Positions 18,381-26,932 of a stretch of DNA of 64,000 nucleotides are shown one piece after another (position 1 is the stretch's first letter; each line of letters begins with the position of its first letter). The notes under the pieces are model-generated. The model was not told where the DNA came from. It did no database searches and saw nothing but the letters and a program-made list of their open reading frames with translations. The position numbers and the translations under genes were made by a program. Location of the stretch: NCBI RefSeq assembly GCF_024448165.1, contig NZ_JAMOLN010000019.1, positions 1 to 64,000 on the forward strand, given 5' to 3'. Source of the DNA: Streptomyces longispororuber (GTDB lineage: Bacteria; Actinomycetota; Actinomycetes; Streptomycetales; Streptomycetaceae).

Positions 18381-19323
18381 GGGTGCCTCCCATGATGCGC
18401 CGGTTGACCAGGGTGAACCCCATGAGGAGCACGAACAGCACCAGCGACTGGGCGCAGGCGTAGCCCACGCGGAACTCGCGGAACGCCGACTTGTAGATCT
18501 CGTACGTCATCATCGTCGTGGAGCCCGCCGGGCCGCCGTCGGTGAGGATGTAGATCTGGTCGAAGGACTGGAACGCGCTGATCAGCGAGGTGATCAGGAC
18601 GAAGAACGTGGCGGGCTTGAGCAGCGGCAGCGTGATCGAGAAGAACTGCCGCACCGGCGACGCCCCGTCGACCGACGCGGCCTCGTACAGGTCCTTGGGC
18701 AGGTTCTGCAGCGCGGCCAGATAGATCAGCATCTTCATGCCGATGCCCTGCCAGATGCCGACGAGGATCACCGAGGGCATCGCCCACGACGTCGACGCGA
18801 GCCAGGCGGGGCCCTCGATGCCGAACAGGCCGAGGAGCGTGTTGAACAGGCCGTTGCGCGGGTTGTAGATCCACAGCCACACCAGCGCGATGGCCACCGT
18901 CGCCGTCACCTGCGGCAGGAAGATCGCGGTGCGGAACACCCCGCGGGCCCGCAGCCCCCGGTCGAGCGCGAGGGCGAGCAGCAGTCCGAGGAGCATCCCG
19001 AACGGCACGGTGAAGAAGGTGTAGATGACGGTGTTGACGATCGACTTGCGGAACATCGCGTCGTCGAGCATGTCGCGGAAGTTGGCGAGGCCCACGAACC
19101 GCGGCGCGGTCAGCACGTCGTACGACGTGAACGCCAGATACACGGCGGCGATGATCGGCAGGCCGATCCAGAGCGCCGCGTGCAGCAGGGCGGGCGTCAC
19201 CATCAGCAGACCGGCCCGGCGGCGGCGGGCGCCAGGGCCCTTGCCGCGCGGGGGAGTCGAGGGACGGGGTGGCTCAGCGGGCGCGGCCGGCGGCCGCGTC
19301 TTCAGTACGGAGACGGCTCCCAC
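18367..19323 (-). CDS. Carbohydrate ABC transporter permease (MalF-type)
   Basis: The 318-residue CUT1 permease has a long proline- and arginine-rich cytoplasmic N-terminus (residues 1-38), six spans and the loop LYEAASVDGASPVRQFFSIT for ATPase docking. It sits 12 bases after the binding-protein gene and overlaps the MalG-type gene. Together the three form an importer for oligosaccharides released outside by the PL8 and beta-helix proteins. Confidence 0.93.
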   Translation of the reverse strand: MGAVSVLKTRPPAAPAEPPRPSTPPRGKGPGARRRRAGLLMVTPALLHAALWIGLPIIAAVYLAFTSYDVLTAPRFVGLANFRDMLDDAMFRKSIVNTVIYTFFTVPFGMLLGLLLALALDRGLRARGVFRTAIFLPQVTATVAIALVWLWIYNPRNGLFNTLLGLFGIEGPAWLASTSWAMPSVILVGIWQGIGMKMLIYLAALQNLPKDLYEAASVDGASPVRQFFSITLPLLKPATFFVLITSLISAFQSFDQIYILTDGGPAGSTTMMTYEIYKSAFREFRVGYACAQSLVLFVLLMGFTLVNRRIMGGTRGHD

Positions 19324-19335
19324 GGTCAGCGCCCC

Positions 19336-20607
19336 TCACAGCCGGGAGATGGCCGCGTCGGCCAGCTCGCCCAGCTCGGCGATGGCGGCGGCCGCCGACT
19401 TGCCGCTCACGACGGCGGGTTCGAGTGTCGGCTTGATCTTCTCGCGGATCTCCATCCAGGCCGGGGTGCCGCCCTCGGCGCAGGCGTCCTTGAGGTTGCG
19501 CACCGAGAAGTCGACGAGCTTGTTGCTCTTCACGTACGACGAGGAGCGCAGCGAGGTGATGCCGGGCACGGTCTCGCGCTGCGCGGCGGCGGCGAGGACG
19601 TTGTCGGGCGCGGCCAGGTGGGCGACCAGCGCCTGGGCGGCCGCGGCATGCTGAGTGCGCGCCGACTGGCACACCAGGGTGCCGCCGGTGAGCATCGCGG
19701 GCTTGCGGCCGCGCAGCACGAACGCGCCGATGAGGTCCTTCTCGATGAGGTCCGGGCTCTGCTCCTGCAGCTGCTTCCACAGGCCGCTGCCGGTCATCAT
19801 CATCGACGCCTTGCCGAGCTGGAGGTTGGTGGTGGCGCCGGCGTCCCCGTCGGTCTTCTTCGTGTAGTCGGCGGAGCCGTCCTTCTGCAGGTCCTTGAAG
19901 AACTGCAGCGACTCCACGCCCCGCGCGCCGGTGAACGCGGTCTTGGTGCCGTCCGCGTTGAACAGCGTGGCGCCGTTGGCGTAGAGGAACGTCTCCCAAC
20001 ACTGCCGCAGATCGATGGAGAACGGGTCGATGCCCATCCGGTCGCCCTTGGTCAACTCCTTGGCCATCGCACGCAGTTCGTGCAGGGAGGCCGGGGGCTT
20101 CTTGATGCCGGCCGCAGCGAAGTGGTCCTTGCGGTAGGCGACCAGGCGGGTCGCCATGACGGTCGGCAGCGCGTACAACTTGCCCTGGTAGCGGGAGGGT
20201 TCGAGGACGCGTTCTTCGTAGTCGTACTTGGCCGCGAGGGACTCGGGCAGCTCGGCGAGGACCTTCTTCGCGGCGAACGGCGGGATCCAGCCGACGCCCA
20301 TCATCAGCACGTCGGGCAGCAGCCCGCCGGCGAGGGCGGTGGTGATCTTCTCGTTGAGCTGGGTGTAGTTGGTGTAGTCGACGTTCACCTTCACGTCGGG
20401 GTGCTTCTTGCGGAACTCCTTGAGGATCTTGCCCTCCAGGAGCTGCTTGCCGTCCGCACCCTCGTAGATGGGGGTGAGCAGCGTGATCTCCCCCTCGGCC
20501 GGTCCGTCGGCCTTGCCGCCTGCGTCGGTTCCGGCGCCGCAGCCGGTGAGCGCCGCAGCCGTGCCGGCGCCGAGCGCGGCCAGGAGCGATCGTCTCGTGA
20601 GTTCCAT
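19336..20607 (-). CDS. Extracellular solute-binding lipoprotein of the sugar importer
   Basis: The 423-residue family 1 solute-binding protein has the signal MELTRRSLLAALGAG and lipobox LTGC with C23, so it is lipid-anchored outside the membrane. The paired arginines allow Tat-type export. Typical features are EGEITLLTPIYEG at the start of the mature part and a long two-lobed body. It is the first gene of the operon and faces the LacI gene across a 324-base region with several operator-like sequences. Confidence 0.92.
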   Translation of the reverse strand: MELTRRSLLAALGAGTAAALTGCGAGTDAGGKADGPAEGEITLLTPIYEGADGKQLLEGKILKEFRKKHPDVKVNVDYTNYTQLNEKITTALAGGLLPDVLMMGVGWIPPFAAKKVLAELPESLAAKYDYEERVLEPSRYQGKLYALPTVMATRLVAYRKDHFAAAGIKKPPASLHELRAMAKELTKGDRMGIDPFSIDLRQCWETFLYANGATLFNADGTKTAFTGARGVESLQFFKDLQKDGSADYTKKTDGDAGATTNLQLGKASMMMTGSGLWKQLQEQSPDLIEKDLIGAFVLRGRKPAMLTGGTLVCQSARTQHAAAAQALVAHLAAPDNVLAAAAQRETVPGITSLRSSSYVKSNKLVDFSVRNLKDACAEGGTPAWMEIREKIKPTLEPAVVSGKSAAAAIAELGELADAAISRL

Positions 20608-20661
20608 GGGACACCCCTTAAGAGGCGAGGGAAGCGAGATGTGACTGATGCCAGTGGTGCA

Positions 20662-20689
20662 CCGATCACTGCACCGATGCAGTGATCGG
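20662..20689. promoter_or_regulatory. Strong inverted repeat, likely LacI operator for the importer operon
   Basis: CCGATCACTGCA and TGCAGTGATCGG form perfect 12-bp arms around CCGA, 55 bases upstream of the binding-protein start. The half-sites resemble the two related 20-mers closer to the LacI gene. The best candidate ligand-responsive repressor is the divergent LacI protein. Confidence 0.65.
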
Positions 20690-20759
20690 CACAGTCAGGC
20701 CCGATGAAGTCGGCCAGGCAGAAGGCAAGATGGGGAACCCGTGACGGGTCGGGCCTTCG

Positions 20760-20779
20760 GTAAATCGATGCACTGATGC
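20760..20779. promoter_or_regulatory. Operator-like 20-mer, copy A
   Basis: GTAAATCGATGCACTGATGC matches the 20-mer at 20877-20896 at 17 positions and shares the CACTG core of the inverted repeat at 20662. It is mid-way between the divergent genes. Confidence 0.5.
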
Positions 20780-20876
20780 TAGGAACGGCCTCAACGAGGC
20801 GTCAACAGCCAAGGCACAGTTATTTTTCCGGGAGTTTACGGGGATCAAGAAGCGCTCGGGCGGTGTTGCTCGTTCA

Positions 20877-20896
20877 GTAAATCGGTACACTGCTGC
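20877..20896. promoter_or_regulatory. Operator-like 20-mer, copy B, next to the LacI start
   Basis: GTAAATCGGTACACTGCTGC ends 35 bases before the LacI start codon. It is followed by GTACAGTG, giving CACTG/CAGTG half-sites in opposite orientation. Autoregulation by the LacI protein is likely. Confidence 0.5.
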
Positions 20897-20931
20897 GTAC
20901 AGTGACGTGACGAGCCGGAGGTGGCACCGCG

Positions 20932-21975
20932 TTGAACGGGGTAACGATCCATCAAGTCGCGCAGGCGGCAGGGGTGTCGGCGAGCACGGTCTCGAACGTT
21001 CTCAACGGACGCACGGACCGCATGCAGCCCGCGACCCTCGCCCGCGTGGAACAGGTCATAGAGACGCTCGGGTACCGGCCCAACCGTGCGGCCCGCATGC
21101 TGCGCACCGGCCGGATCCAGGTCATCGGCCTGATCGTCCCGTCCGTGGCGAACCCCTTCTGGGGCGCTCTGGCACGGGAGTTGGAGGCAGTCGCGCTGGC
21201 CGAGGGCTATCACGTGCTGCTGTGCAACAGCGAGCGCGATCCGGCCCGCGAGCTCAAGTACGGCGAGGAGCTCCTCGCGGACGGGGTCAGCGGCGTCGTC
21301 CTGTGCTCCTCGCTGCCGACCCTCGACCACGTGGCGCCGCTGCTCAAGCGGGGCCTGAAGATGGTCGCGTTCGACCGGGCGGCCCAGTCCGGCGACCCGG
21401 CGTCGCTCGCCAGCATCAGCGTCGACAACGCCATGGGCGCCGAGCTCGCCACCCGTCATCTGCTCGAACTCGGCCACCGCAAGCTGGCGTTCGTCTCCGG
21501 CTCGGTCAGCAGCGTCAACCGGCGCGAGCGGATGCGGGGCTTCCGTGCGGCCCTGGAGGACGGCGGCGTCGACCCGGCCTCGGCGGTGGTCTGGCCGGGC
21601 GCCGCCACCAGTGAGTTCGGCGACAAGGAGTCCGCCGAGCTGGGCCGGGCCGCGGCCCGCGAACTGCTCACGGCACCCGAGCCGCCCACCGGGTTCGTCG
21701 CCATCAACGACATGTGCGCGATCGGCGTGTGCCGGGGAGCGAAGGACGCCGGGGTCAGCGCGGGCCGGGAGGTCTCCGTGGTCGGCTTCGACGACATACT
21801 GCTCGCCGAGCTCTTCGAGCCGCCGCTCACCACGGTCCGCCAGCCGCTGCCCGAGATGGCCGCCGAGACCTTCCAGCAGCTGCGCTCCCGCATCGAGACG
21901 TCGTCGGGCGCGGGCCGCTCGCTGCTGATCCGCCCCCGGCTGGTGGTCCGTGAGTCGACGGCGCCCGCCCGCTGA
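20932..21975 (+). CDS. LacI-family regulator of the polysaccharide operon
   Basis: The 347-residue regulator has the N-terminal LacI helix-turn-helix (VTIHQVAQAAGVSASTVSNV) and hinge (NRAARMLRTGR), then a periplasmic-binding-protein-like effector domain with IGLIVPSVANPFW and VVGFDDI. It starts with TTG at 20932, fixed by GGAGGTGG seven bases upstream. Divergent orientation from the importer, with shared operator-like repeats, points to local repression relieved by an oligosaccharide. The inducer is unknown. Confidence 0.92.
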   Translation: MNGVTIHQVAQAAGVSASTVSNVLNGRTDRMQPATLARVEQVIETLGYRPNRAARMLRTGRIQVIGLIVPSVANPFWGALARELEAVALAEGYHVLLCNSERDPARELKYGEELLADGVSGVVLCSSLPTLDHVAPLLKRGLKMVAFDRAAQSGDPASLASISVDNAMGAELATRHLLELGHRKLAFVSGSVSSVNRRERMRGFRAALEDGGVDPASAVVWPGAATSEFGDKESAELGRAAARELLTAPEPPTGFVAINDMCAIGVCRGAKDAGVSAGREVSVVGFDDILLAELFEPPLTTVRQPLPEMAAETFQQLRSRIETSSGAGRSLLIRPRLVVRESTAPAR

Positions 21976-22010
21976 CCGCGCGGGTCACGGGGCGGGCGCC
22001 GCGCGGCGCG

Positions 22011-23843
22011 TCAGTCCCGGGAGGCCGTCCAGCCGGTCGCCTCGATCCGGGACGAGTCGGCCGGACGCGACTCGTCGAAGGCGACCTTGCGGCCGTCGTC
22101 GACCCGGATGCCGTCCACGTACGCCCCGCGTCCGACGTACAGCTGGTCCGTCGTGTACCGCCAGCGCACCCGGGCCGCCGCCGACGTGAAGCCGCCCAGG
22201 TCCGCCGTCAGCCGGTGCCAGGAGCGGCCCGCGTAGCCGTCGACGGAACCCGCCGGACGGGCCTCGGTGCGGTCCGTCGTGAACGGGAGCGGCGCCCAGC
22301 TCGCGCCGCCGTCCGTCGACACCTCCAGGTACAGGAAGTCGGAGTGCGGCTCCGTGTCCCACCACAGCGCGCACGACAGCCGGGCGTCCGGTGAGGTCAG
22401 TCGCAGGTCCGGCAGCGTCAGCGTGGCGGAGGCGGCGCTCGCCATGCCGGAGAACCACGCGGTGCGGCCGTGCGTGGGACGCACCGCGACGGCGCGCGCC
22501 ATGTTGTTCGCCGTGGCGACCCGGGGAGCGGAGCCGGACCGCCAATTGCGCACGGGGTGGACCGAGTTGCCCAGCACGATGAGGAACGAGTCGGTCGTCG
22601 GGTCGAGCACCAGCGAGGTGCCCGTGAAGCCCGTGTGCCCCGCCGTGCGGGGCGTCGCCATCGCGCCCATGTACCAGTGCTGGTACAGCTCGAAGCCGAG
22701 GCCGTGCTCGTCACCGGGGAAGGCCGTGTTGAAGTCCGTGAACATCAGGTCCACCGACTTCTCGGAGAGGATCCGGGCCTTGCCGTAGATCCCGCCGTTG
22801 AGCAGCGTGCGGCCCAGGATCGCCAGGTCCCACGCGGTGGAGAAGACCCCCGCGTGGCCGGCGACACCGCCGAGCCCGAACGCGTTCTCGTCGTGCACCT
22901 CGCCCCAGACCAGGCCACGGTCGAGCCCCGACCACGGGGCGCGCGCGTCCTCGGTCGCCGCGACCTTCGGCTTCCAGGCGGCGGGCGGGTTGTAGCGGGT
23001 GCGGGTCATCCCGAGCGGTCCCGTGATCCGCTCGCGCAGCAGCACGTCGAGCGCCTTGCCCGTGAGTTCCTCCAGGACGAGCTGGAGGGAGATGAGGTTG
23101 AGGTCGGAGTAGAGGTAGGTGGTGCCCGGCGCGTTGAGCAGCTTCTCGGTCCAGATGAGCCGGATCTGGCCCTCGCGGGTGGGCTCCTTGTAGAGCGGGA
23201 TCCAGGAGCGGAATCCCGAGGTGTGCGTGAGGAGTTGACGGACGGTCACGTCCTGCTTGCCCGCGCCCGCGAAGTCCGGCAGGTACGAGGCGACCGTCGC
23301 CTCCAGTTCCAGGGCGCCGCGCTCGATCTCCTGCACGGCCAGGATCGAGGTGAACAGCTTTGACACCGAGGCCAGGTCGAAGACCGTGTCCTCGGCCATG
23401 TCGATCTGCTGCTCCGGCGGGAACTCGATGCCGGTGTCCGTCGTGTCGTCGTAGTGGGAGTAGCGCACCGCCTTGCCGATCGGCTGGTGCAGCGCGACCG
23501 TGCCGCCGCGGCCCGCGAGCAGCACCGCGCCCGCGTACCAGGGGTGCTTGGGGCCGCCCGGGTAGGGGCCGAGGAACTTCTCCGCGTCGACGACCAGCTG
23601 GCGCAGGTGCCCGGCGAGCAGACCCGCACGCTCGGGGGAGCCGCGGCGCAGCGTGGGCCGCGCGCGTTCCGCCGCGGCCGCGGTCGCGGGGCCCGCGGGG
23701 AACGGGGCGAGGGCGAGCGCGCCGCCCAGTGCGAGGCCGAAGGCGCCCAGTTGGCGCCGGGTGGGTCCGCCCGTTGCCGGGTCGGGTCTGGCAGCGCTCT
23801 CCGGTCTCTCCGGCCTGTCCGCCGCTTCGGTTGTTCCGGTCAT
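22011..23843 (-). CDS. Tat-exported serine hydrolase (beta-lactamase/PBP-like) with C-terminal beta-sandwich
   Basis: The 610-residue protein has a Tat signal (TRRQLGAFGLALGG, residues about 28-55). Its S12/class-C-like domain has S159-V-S-K162 as nucleophile and base, YSD near residue 245 and HTGFTG as the third motif. Residues about 465-610 look like a carbohydrate-binding or adhesion-type beta-sandwich (FLYLEVSTDGGASW, YVDGIRVDDG). Such proteins act on peptides, esters or cell-wall material outside the cell. AGGAGGG precedes the start. Palindromes of GAAANTTTC type upstream suggest sugar-linked control. Confidence 0.86.
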   Translation of the reverse strand: MTGTTEAADRPERPESAARPDPATGGPTRRQLGAFGLALGGALALAPFPAGPATAAAAERARPTLRRGSPERAGLLAGHLRQLVVDAEKFLGPYPGGPKHPWYAGAVLLAGRGGTVALHQPIGKAVRYSHYDDTTDTGIEFPPEQQIDMAEDTVFDLASVSKLFTSILAVQEIERGALELEATVASYLPDFAGAGKQDVTVRQLLTHTSGFRSWIPLYKEPTREGQIRLIWTEKLLNAPGTTYLYSDLNLISLQLVLEELTGKALDVLLRERITGPLGMTRTRYNPPAAWKPKVAATEDARAPWSGLDRGLVWGEVHDENAFGLGGVAGHAGVFSTAWDLAILGRTLLNGGIYGKARILSEKSVDLMFTDFNTAFPGDEHGLGFELYQHWYMGAMATPRTAGHTGFTGTSLVLDPTTDSFLIVLGNSVHPVRNWRSGSAPRVATANNMARAVAVRPTHGRTAWFSGMASAASATLTLPDLRLTSPDARLSCALWWDTEPHSDFLYLEVSTDGGASWAPLPFTTDRTEARPAGSVDGYAGRSWHRLTADLGGFTSAAARVRWRYTTDQLYVGRGAYVDGIRVDDGRKVAFDESRPADSSRIEATGWTASRD

Positions 23844-23858
23844 GAACGGGGCCCTCCT

Positions 23859-23900
23859 GAAAGTATCTTTCGGGATCTACCGCGACGGGTGAAACTTTCA
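23859..23900. promoter_or_regulatory. Pair of GAAANTTTC-type palindromes
   Basis: GAAAG-TAT-CTTTC (23859-23871) and TGAAACTTTCA (23890-23900) lie 16 and 47 bases upstream of the serine hydrolase start, about 31 bases apart, close to three helical turns. Similar palindromes are known upstream of streptomycete glycoside-hydrolase genes. The cognate regulator is not evident here. Confidence 0.5.
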
Positions 23901-23951
23901 TGTCAGTGGTGGCCCGTGTCAACCACTTGTGCCCGTGACCGGCCCGTGAAG

Positions 23952-23973
23952 AATCTGACGCTGCATCAGAAAA
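23952..23973. promoter_or_regulatory. Shared 22-bp site, copy upstream of the nitronate monooxygenase
   Basis: The site opens with AATCTGAC and closes with TCAGAAAA. It matches the site at 38385-38406 at 17 of 22 positions, with the differences confined to the centre. It ends 39 bases before the start at 24013. A shared, probably TetR-type, regulator is inferred. Confidence 0.6.
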
Positions 23974-24012
23974 CCTCTTCCGTCGGCCGGTTCGCTGCGG
24001 CATCCTGCGCCC

Positions 24013-25119
24013 ATGCAGACGGAGCTGAGCAAGAAACTGGGGATCGAGCACGCCGTCTTCGGCTTCACGCCGTTCCCTGCGGTGGCCGCCGCCATCAGCA
24101 GGGCCGGAGGCTTCGGCGTGCTCGGCGCGGTCCGCTACACGGCACCCGACGAACTCAAACGCGACCTGGACTGGCTGCAGGCGCACGCCGACGGCAAGCC
24201 GTACGGACTCGACGTCGTCATGCCCGCCAAGAAGGTGGAGGGCGTCTCCGAGGCCGACGTCGAGGCGATGATCCCGGAGGGCCACCGGCAGTTCGTCAAG
24301 GACACCCTCGCCCGGCACGGCGTGCCCGAACTCGCCGAGGGAGAGGCGTCCGGCTGGCGCATCACCGGCTGGATGGAACAGGTCGCCCGCAGCCAACTCG
24401 ACGTCGCCTTCGACTACCCGATCAAACTCCTGGCCAACGCGCTGGGTTCACCGCCCGCCGACGTCATCGCCCGCGCCCACGACCAGGACGTCCTCGTCGC
24501 CGCGCTCGCGGGCAGCGCCCGGCACGCCCGCAAGCACGCCGACGCGGGCATCGACGTCGTCGTCGCCCAGGGCTACGAGGCCGGCGGCCACACCGGCGAG
24601 ATCGCCTCCATGGTCCTCACTCCCGAGGTCGTGGAGGCCGTCGACCCGCTGCCGGTCCTCGCCGCGGGCGGCATCGGCAGCGGACAGCAGGTCGCCGCCG
24701 CGCTGGCGCTCGGCGCGCAGGGCGTATGGCTCGGTTCGGTGTGGCTGACCACGACCGAGGCCGACATGCACTCGGCGGCCCTCACCCGCAAGCTGCTCGC
24801 CGCGGGCTCCGGCGACACGGTGCGCTCACGCGCGCTGACCGGGAAGCCGGCGCGGCAGTTGCGCACGCAGTGGACGGACGCGTGGGACGACCCCGCGGGG
24901 CCCGGCACACTGCCCATGCCGTTGCAGGGGCTGCTCGTCGCCGAGGCCGTCTCGCGGATCCAGAAGTACGAGGTGGAGCCGTTGCTCGGGACGCCCGTCG
25001 GACAGATCGTCGGCCGGATGAACGAGGAGCGCAGTGTGCAAGCCGTGTTCGACGAGTTGACGCGGGGCTTCGAGCGGGCGATCGACCGGGTGAACCGGAT
25101 CGCTGGGCGGGACGCGTGA
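24013..25119 (+). CDS. Nitronate monooxygenase/2-nitropropane-dioxygenase-family flavoprotein
   Basis: The 368-residue FMN TIM-barrel protein has the family marks near residues 190-245: DVVVAQGYEAGGHTGE, then VLAAGGIGSG for phosphate binding and GAQGVWLGSVWL. Members oxidise nitronates, but many close relatives in acyl-CoA clusters have unknown substrates. The catalytic histidine lies in AGGHTGE. The ribosome site is weak. Its promoter carries the 22-bp site also found at the acyl-CoA ligase/enoyl-CoA hydratase promoter 14 kb away, suggesting lipid or side-chain catabolism rather than nitro-compound detoxification. Confidence 0.85.
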   Translation: MQTELSKKLGIEHAVFGFTPFPAVAAAISRAGGFGVLGAVRYTAPDELKRDLDWLQAHADGKPYGLDVVMPAKKVEGVSEADVEAMIPEGHRQFVKDTLARHGVPELAEGEASGWRITGWMEQVARSQLDVAFDYPIKLLANALGSPPADVIARAHDQDVLVAALAGSARHARKHADAGIDVVVAQGYEAGGHTGEIASMVLTPEVVEAVDPLPVLAAGGIGSGQQVAAALALGAQGVWLGSVWLTTTEADMHSAALTRKLLAAGSGDTVRSRALTGKPARQLRTQWTDAWDDPAGPGTLPMPLQGLLVAEAVSRIQKYEVEPLLGTPVGQIVGRMNEERSVQAVFDELTRGFERAIDRVNRIAGRDA

Positions 25120-25164
25120 GCGCCGTGGGGGCGTGCGGATGTTCGCGGCTGCGGGCCGGTGGTC

Positions 25165-25257
25165 CATCCCCGCGCAGTTCCCCGCGCCCCTGAAGGGCGC
25201 ACTCCGTGCGCCTTCATGAGGGCGCACGGAACTGCGCGACCAGCCCCCACGACCCGC
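25165..25257. repeat. Dispersed intergenic hairpin repeat, copy 2 (two-armed)
   Basis: The core CGCGCAGTTCCCCGCGCCCC at 25171-25190 is followed by an inner hairpin, GAAGGGCGCAC/GTGCGCCTTC (25192-25215). An inverted outer arm containing GGAACTGCGCGACCAGCCCC ends near 25248. It lies in the 201-base gap between the monooxygenase and an acyl-CoA ligase. Confidence 0.7.
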
Positions 25258-25320
25258 GGTCGCCCACCGGACAGAACCGGGCAGACGAGTGGACCGGACC
25301 CACAGGAGGAGAGCCGCCCC

Positions 25321-26871
25321 ATGAGCACACCCCCGAACGGATTCTGGGCGCAGGCCACGGCCGACCCCGACCGCACGATCCTGCACGCCCCGGACGGCGA
25401 GACCTGGACGGCAGGCCGCCTGCACGCCGCCGCCAACCAACTGGTGCACGGCCTCCGCGAGGCCGGCCTCACCCGCGGCGACGCCTTCGCCGTCGTCCTC
25501 CCCAACGGCGTCGAGTTCTTCACCGCCTACCTGGCCGCCTCCCAGGCCGGCTTCTACCTCGTGCCGGTCAACCACCACCTCGTCGGCCCGGAGATCGCCT
25601 GGATCGTCGCCGACTCCGGCGCCAAGGTGCTGATCGCGCACGAACGGTTCGCCGAACAGGCGCGGGCCGCCGCCGACGAGGCGAAGCTCCCGGCCAGTCA
25701 CCGGTACGCCGTCGGCACGGTCGACACCTTCCGCCCGTACGCCGAACTCCTCGACGGACAAAGCGAGTCGGCGCCGGACGACCGGACCCTCGGCTGGGTC
25801 ATGAACTACACCTCCGGCACGACGGGCCGCCCGCGCGGCATCCGGCGCCCGCTGTCCGGCAAGCTGCCCGAGGAGTCCTACCTCGGCGGCTTCCTCGCCA
25901 TCTTCGGCATCAAGCCCTACGACGACAACGTGCACCTCGTCTGCTCGCCGCTCTACCACACGGCCGTGCTCCAGTTCGCGGGCGCGTCGCTGCACATCGG
26001 GCACCCGCTGGTCCTCATGGACAAGTGGACGCCCGAGGAGATGCTCCGCCTCATCGACACCCACCGGGCCACGCACACCCACATGGTGCCGACCCAGTTC
26101 CACCGCCTCCTCGCGGTGCCGCAGGAGACGAAGGACCGCTACGACGTGACGTCCATGCGGCACGCCATCCACGGCGCCGCGCCCTGCCCCGACCACGTGA
26201 AGCGGGCGATGATCGACTGGTGGGGGACGTGTGTCGAGGAGTACTACGCGGCCAGTGAGGGCGGCGGCGCGTTCGCCACCGCCGAGGACTGGCTGAAGAA
26301 GCCGGGAACCGTCGGAAAGGCCTGGCCCATCAGCGAGTTGGCGGTCTTTGACGACGACGGCAACCGGCTGGCGGCCGGGCAGCTGGGCACCGTCTACCTG
26401 AAGATGAGCACGGGCGGCTTCGCGTACCACAAGGACGAGGGCAAGACGAAGAAGAACCGCATCGGCGACTTCTTCACCGTCGGCGACCTCGGCCTGATCG
26501 ACGAGGACGGCTACCTCTTCCTGCGCGACCGCAAGATCGACATGATCATCTCGGGCGGGGTCAACATCTACCCCGCCGAGATCGAGTCCGCCCTCCTCAC
26601 CCACCCCGCCGTCGCCGACGCCGCGGCCTTCGGAATCCCGAACGACGACTGGGGCGAGGAGGTCAAGGCCGTCGTCGAGGTCGCCGAGGGCCGGACGGCC
26701 GGGCCCGCCCTCGCCGCCGAGATCCTCGCCCACTGCGAGACACAGCTCGCCGGCTACAAACGGCCCAAGAGCGTCGACTTCATCGAGACGATACCGCGCG
26801 ATCCCAACGGCAAGCTGTACAAGCGGCGGCTGCGGGACCCGTACTGGGAGGGGCGGACCCGGGTGGTGTGA
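25321..26871 (+). CDS. Acyl-CoA synthetase (ANL superfamily)
   Basis: The 516-residue adenylate-forming enzyme has the ATP loop NYTSGTTGRPRG (about residue 160), YYAASEGGG, the core motif FTVGDLGLIDEDGYL, the hinge RDRKIDMIISGGVNIYP and the terminal PNGKLYKR, whose lysine completes catalysis. It activates a carboxylic acid as an adenylate, then a thioester. The start at 25321 follows ACAGGAGGAG; an in-frame extension upstream would run through the hairpin repeat and is unlikely to be translated. Chain length and substrate are unknown. Confidence 0.9.
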   Translation: MSTPPNGFWAQATADPDRTILHAPDGETWTAGRLHAAANQLVHGLREAGLTRGDAFAVVLPNGVEFFTAYLAASQAGFYLVPVNHHLVGPEIAWIVADSGAKVLIAHERFAEQARAAADEAKLPASHRYAVGTVDTFRPYAELLDGQSESAPDDRTLGWVMNYTSGTTGRPRGIRRPLSGKLPEESYLGGFLAIFGIKPYDDNVHLVCSPLYHTAVLQFAGASLHIGHPLVLMDKWTPEEMLRLIDTHRATHTHMVPTQFHRLLAVPQETKDRYDVTSMRHAIHGAAPCPDHVKRAMIDWWGTCVEEYYAASEGGGAFATAEDWLKKPGTVGKAWPISELAVFDDDGNRLAAGQLGTVYLKMSTGGFAYHKDEGKTKKNRIGDFFTVGDLGLIDEDGYLFLRDRKIDMIISGGVNIYPAEIESALLTHPAVADAAAFGIPNDDWGEEVKAVVEVAEGRTAGPALAAEILAHCETQLAGYKRPKSVDFIETIPRDPNGKLYKRRLRDPYWEGRTRVV

Positions 26872-26885
26872 GACCGCTGAGGGCT

Positions 26886-26920
26886 ACGGGCCGGCCGGGA
26901 TTCCGTCCCGGCCGGCCCGT
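26886..26920. terminator. Bidirectional terminator hairpin
   Basis: ACGGGCCGGCCGGGA and TCCCGGCCGGCCCGT form a perfect 15-bp stem around a 5-base loop, exactly between two convergent genes (stops at 26871 and 26933). No T-run follows on either strand, which is normal in high-GC actinomycetes. Confidence 0.85.
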
Positions 26921-26932
26921 CACCACGGCTGC

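Noticed and set aside
25159..25320. N-terminal extension of the acyl-CoA ligase
   Set aside because: It would be encoded by a dispersed hairpin repeat, and the ATG at 25321 has a strong ribosome site and matches the family start.
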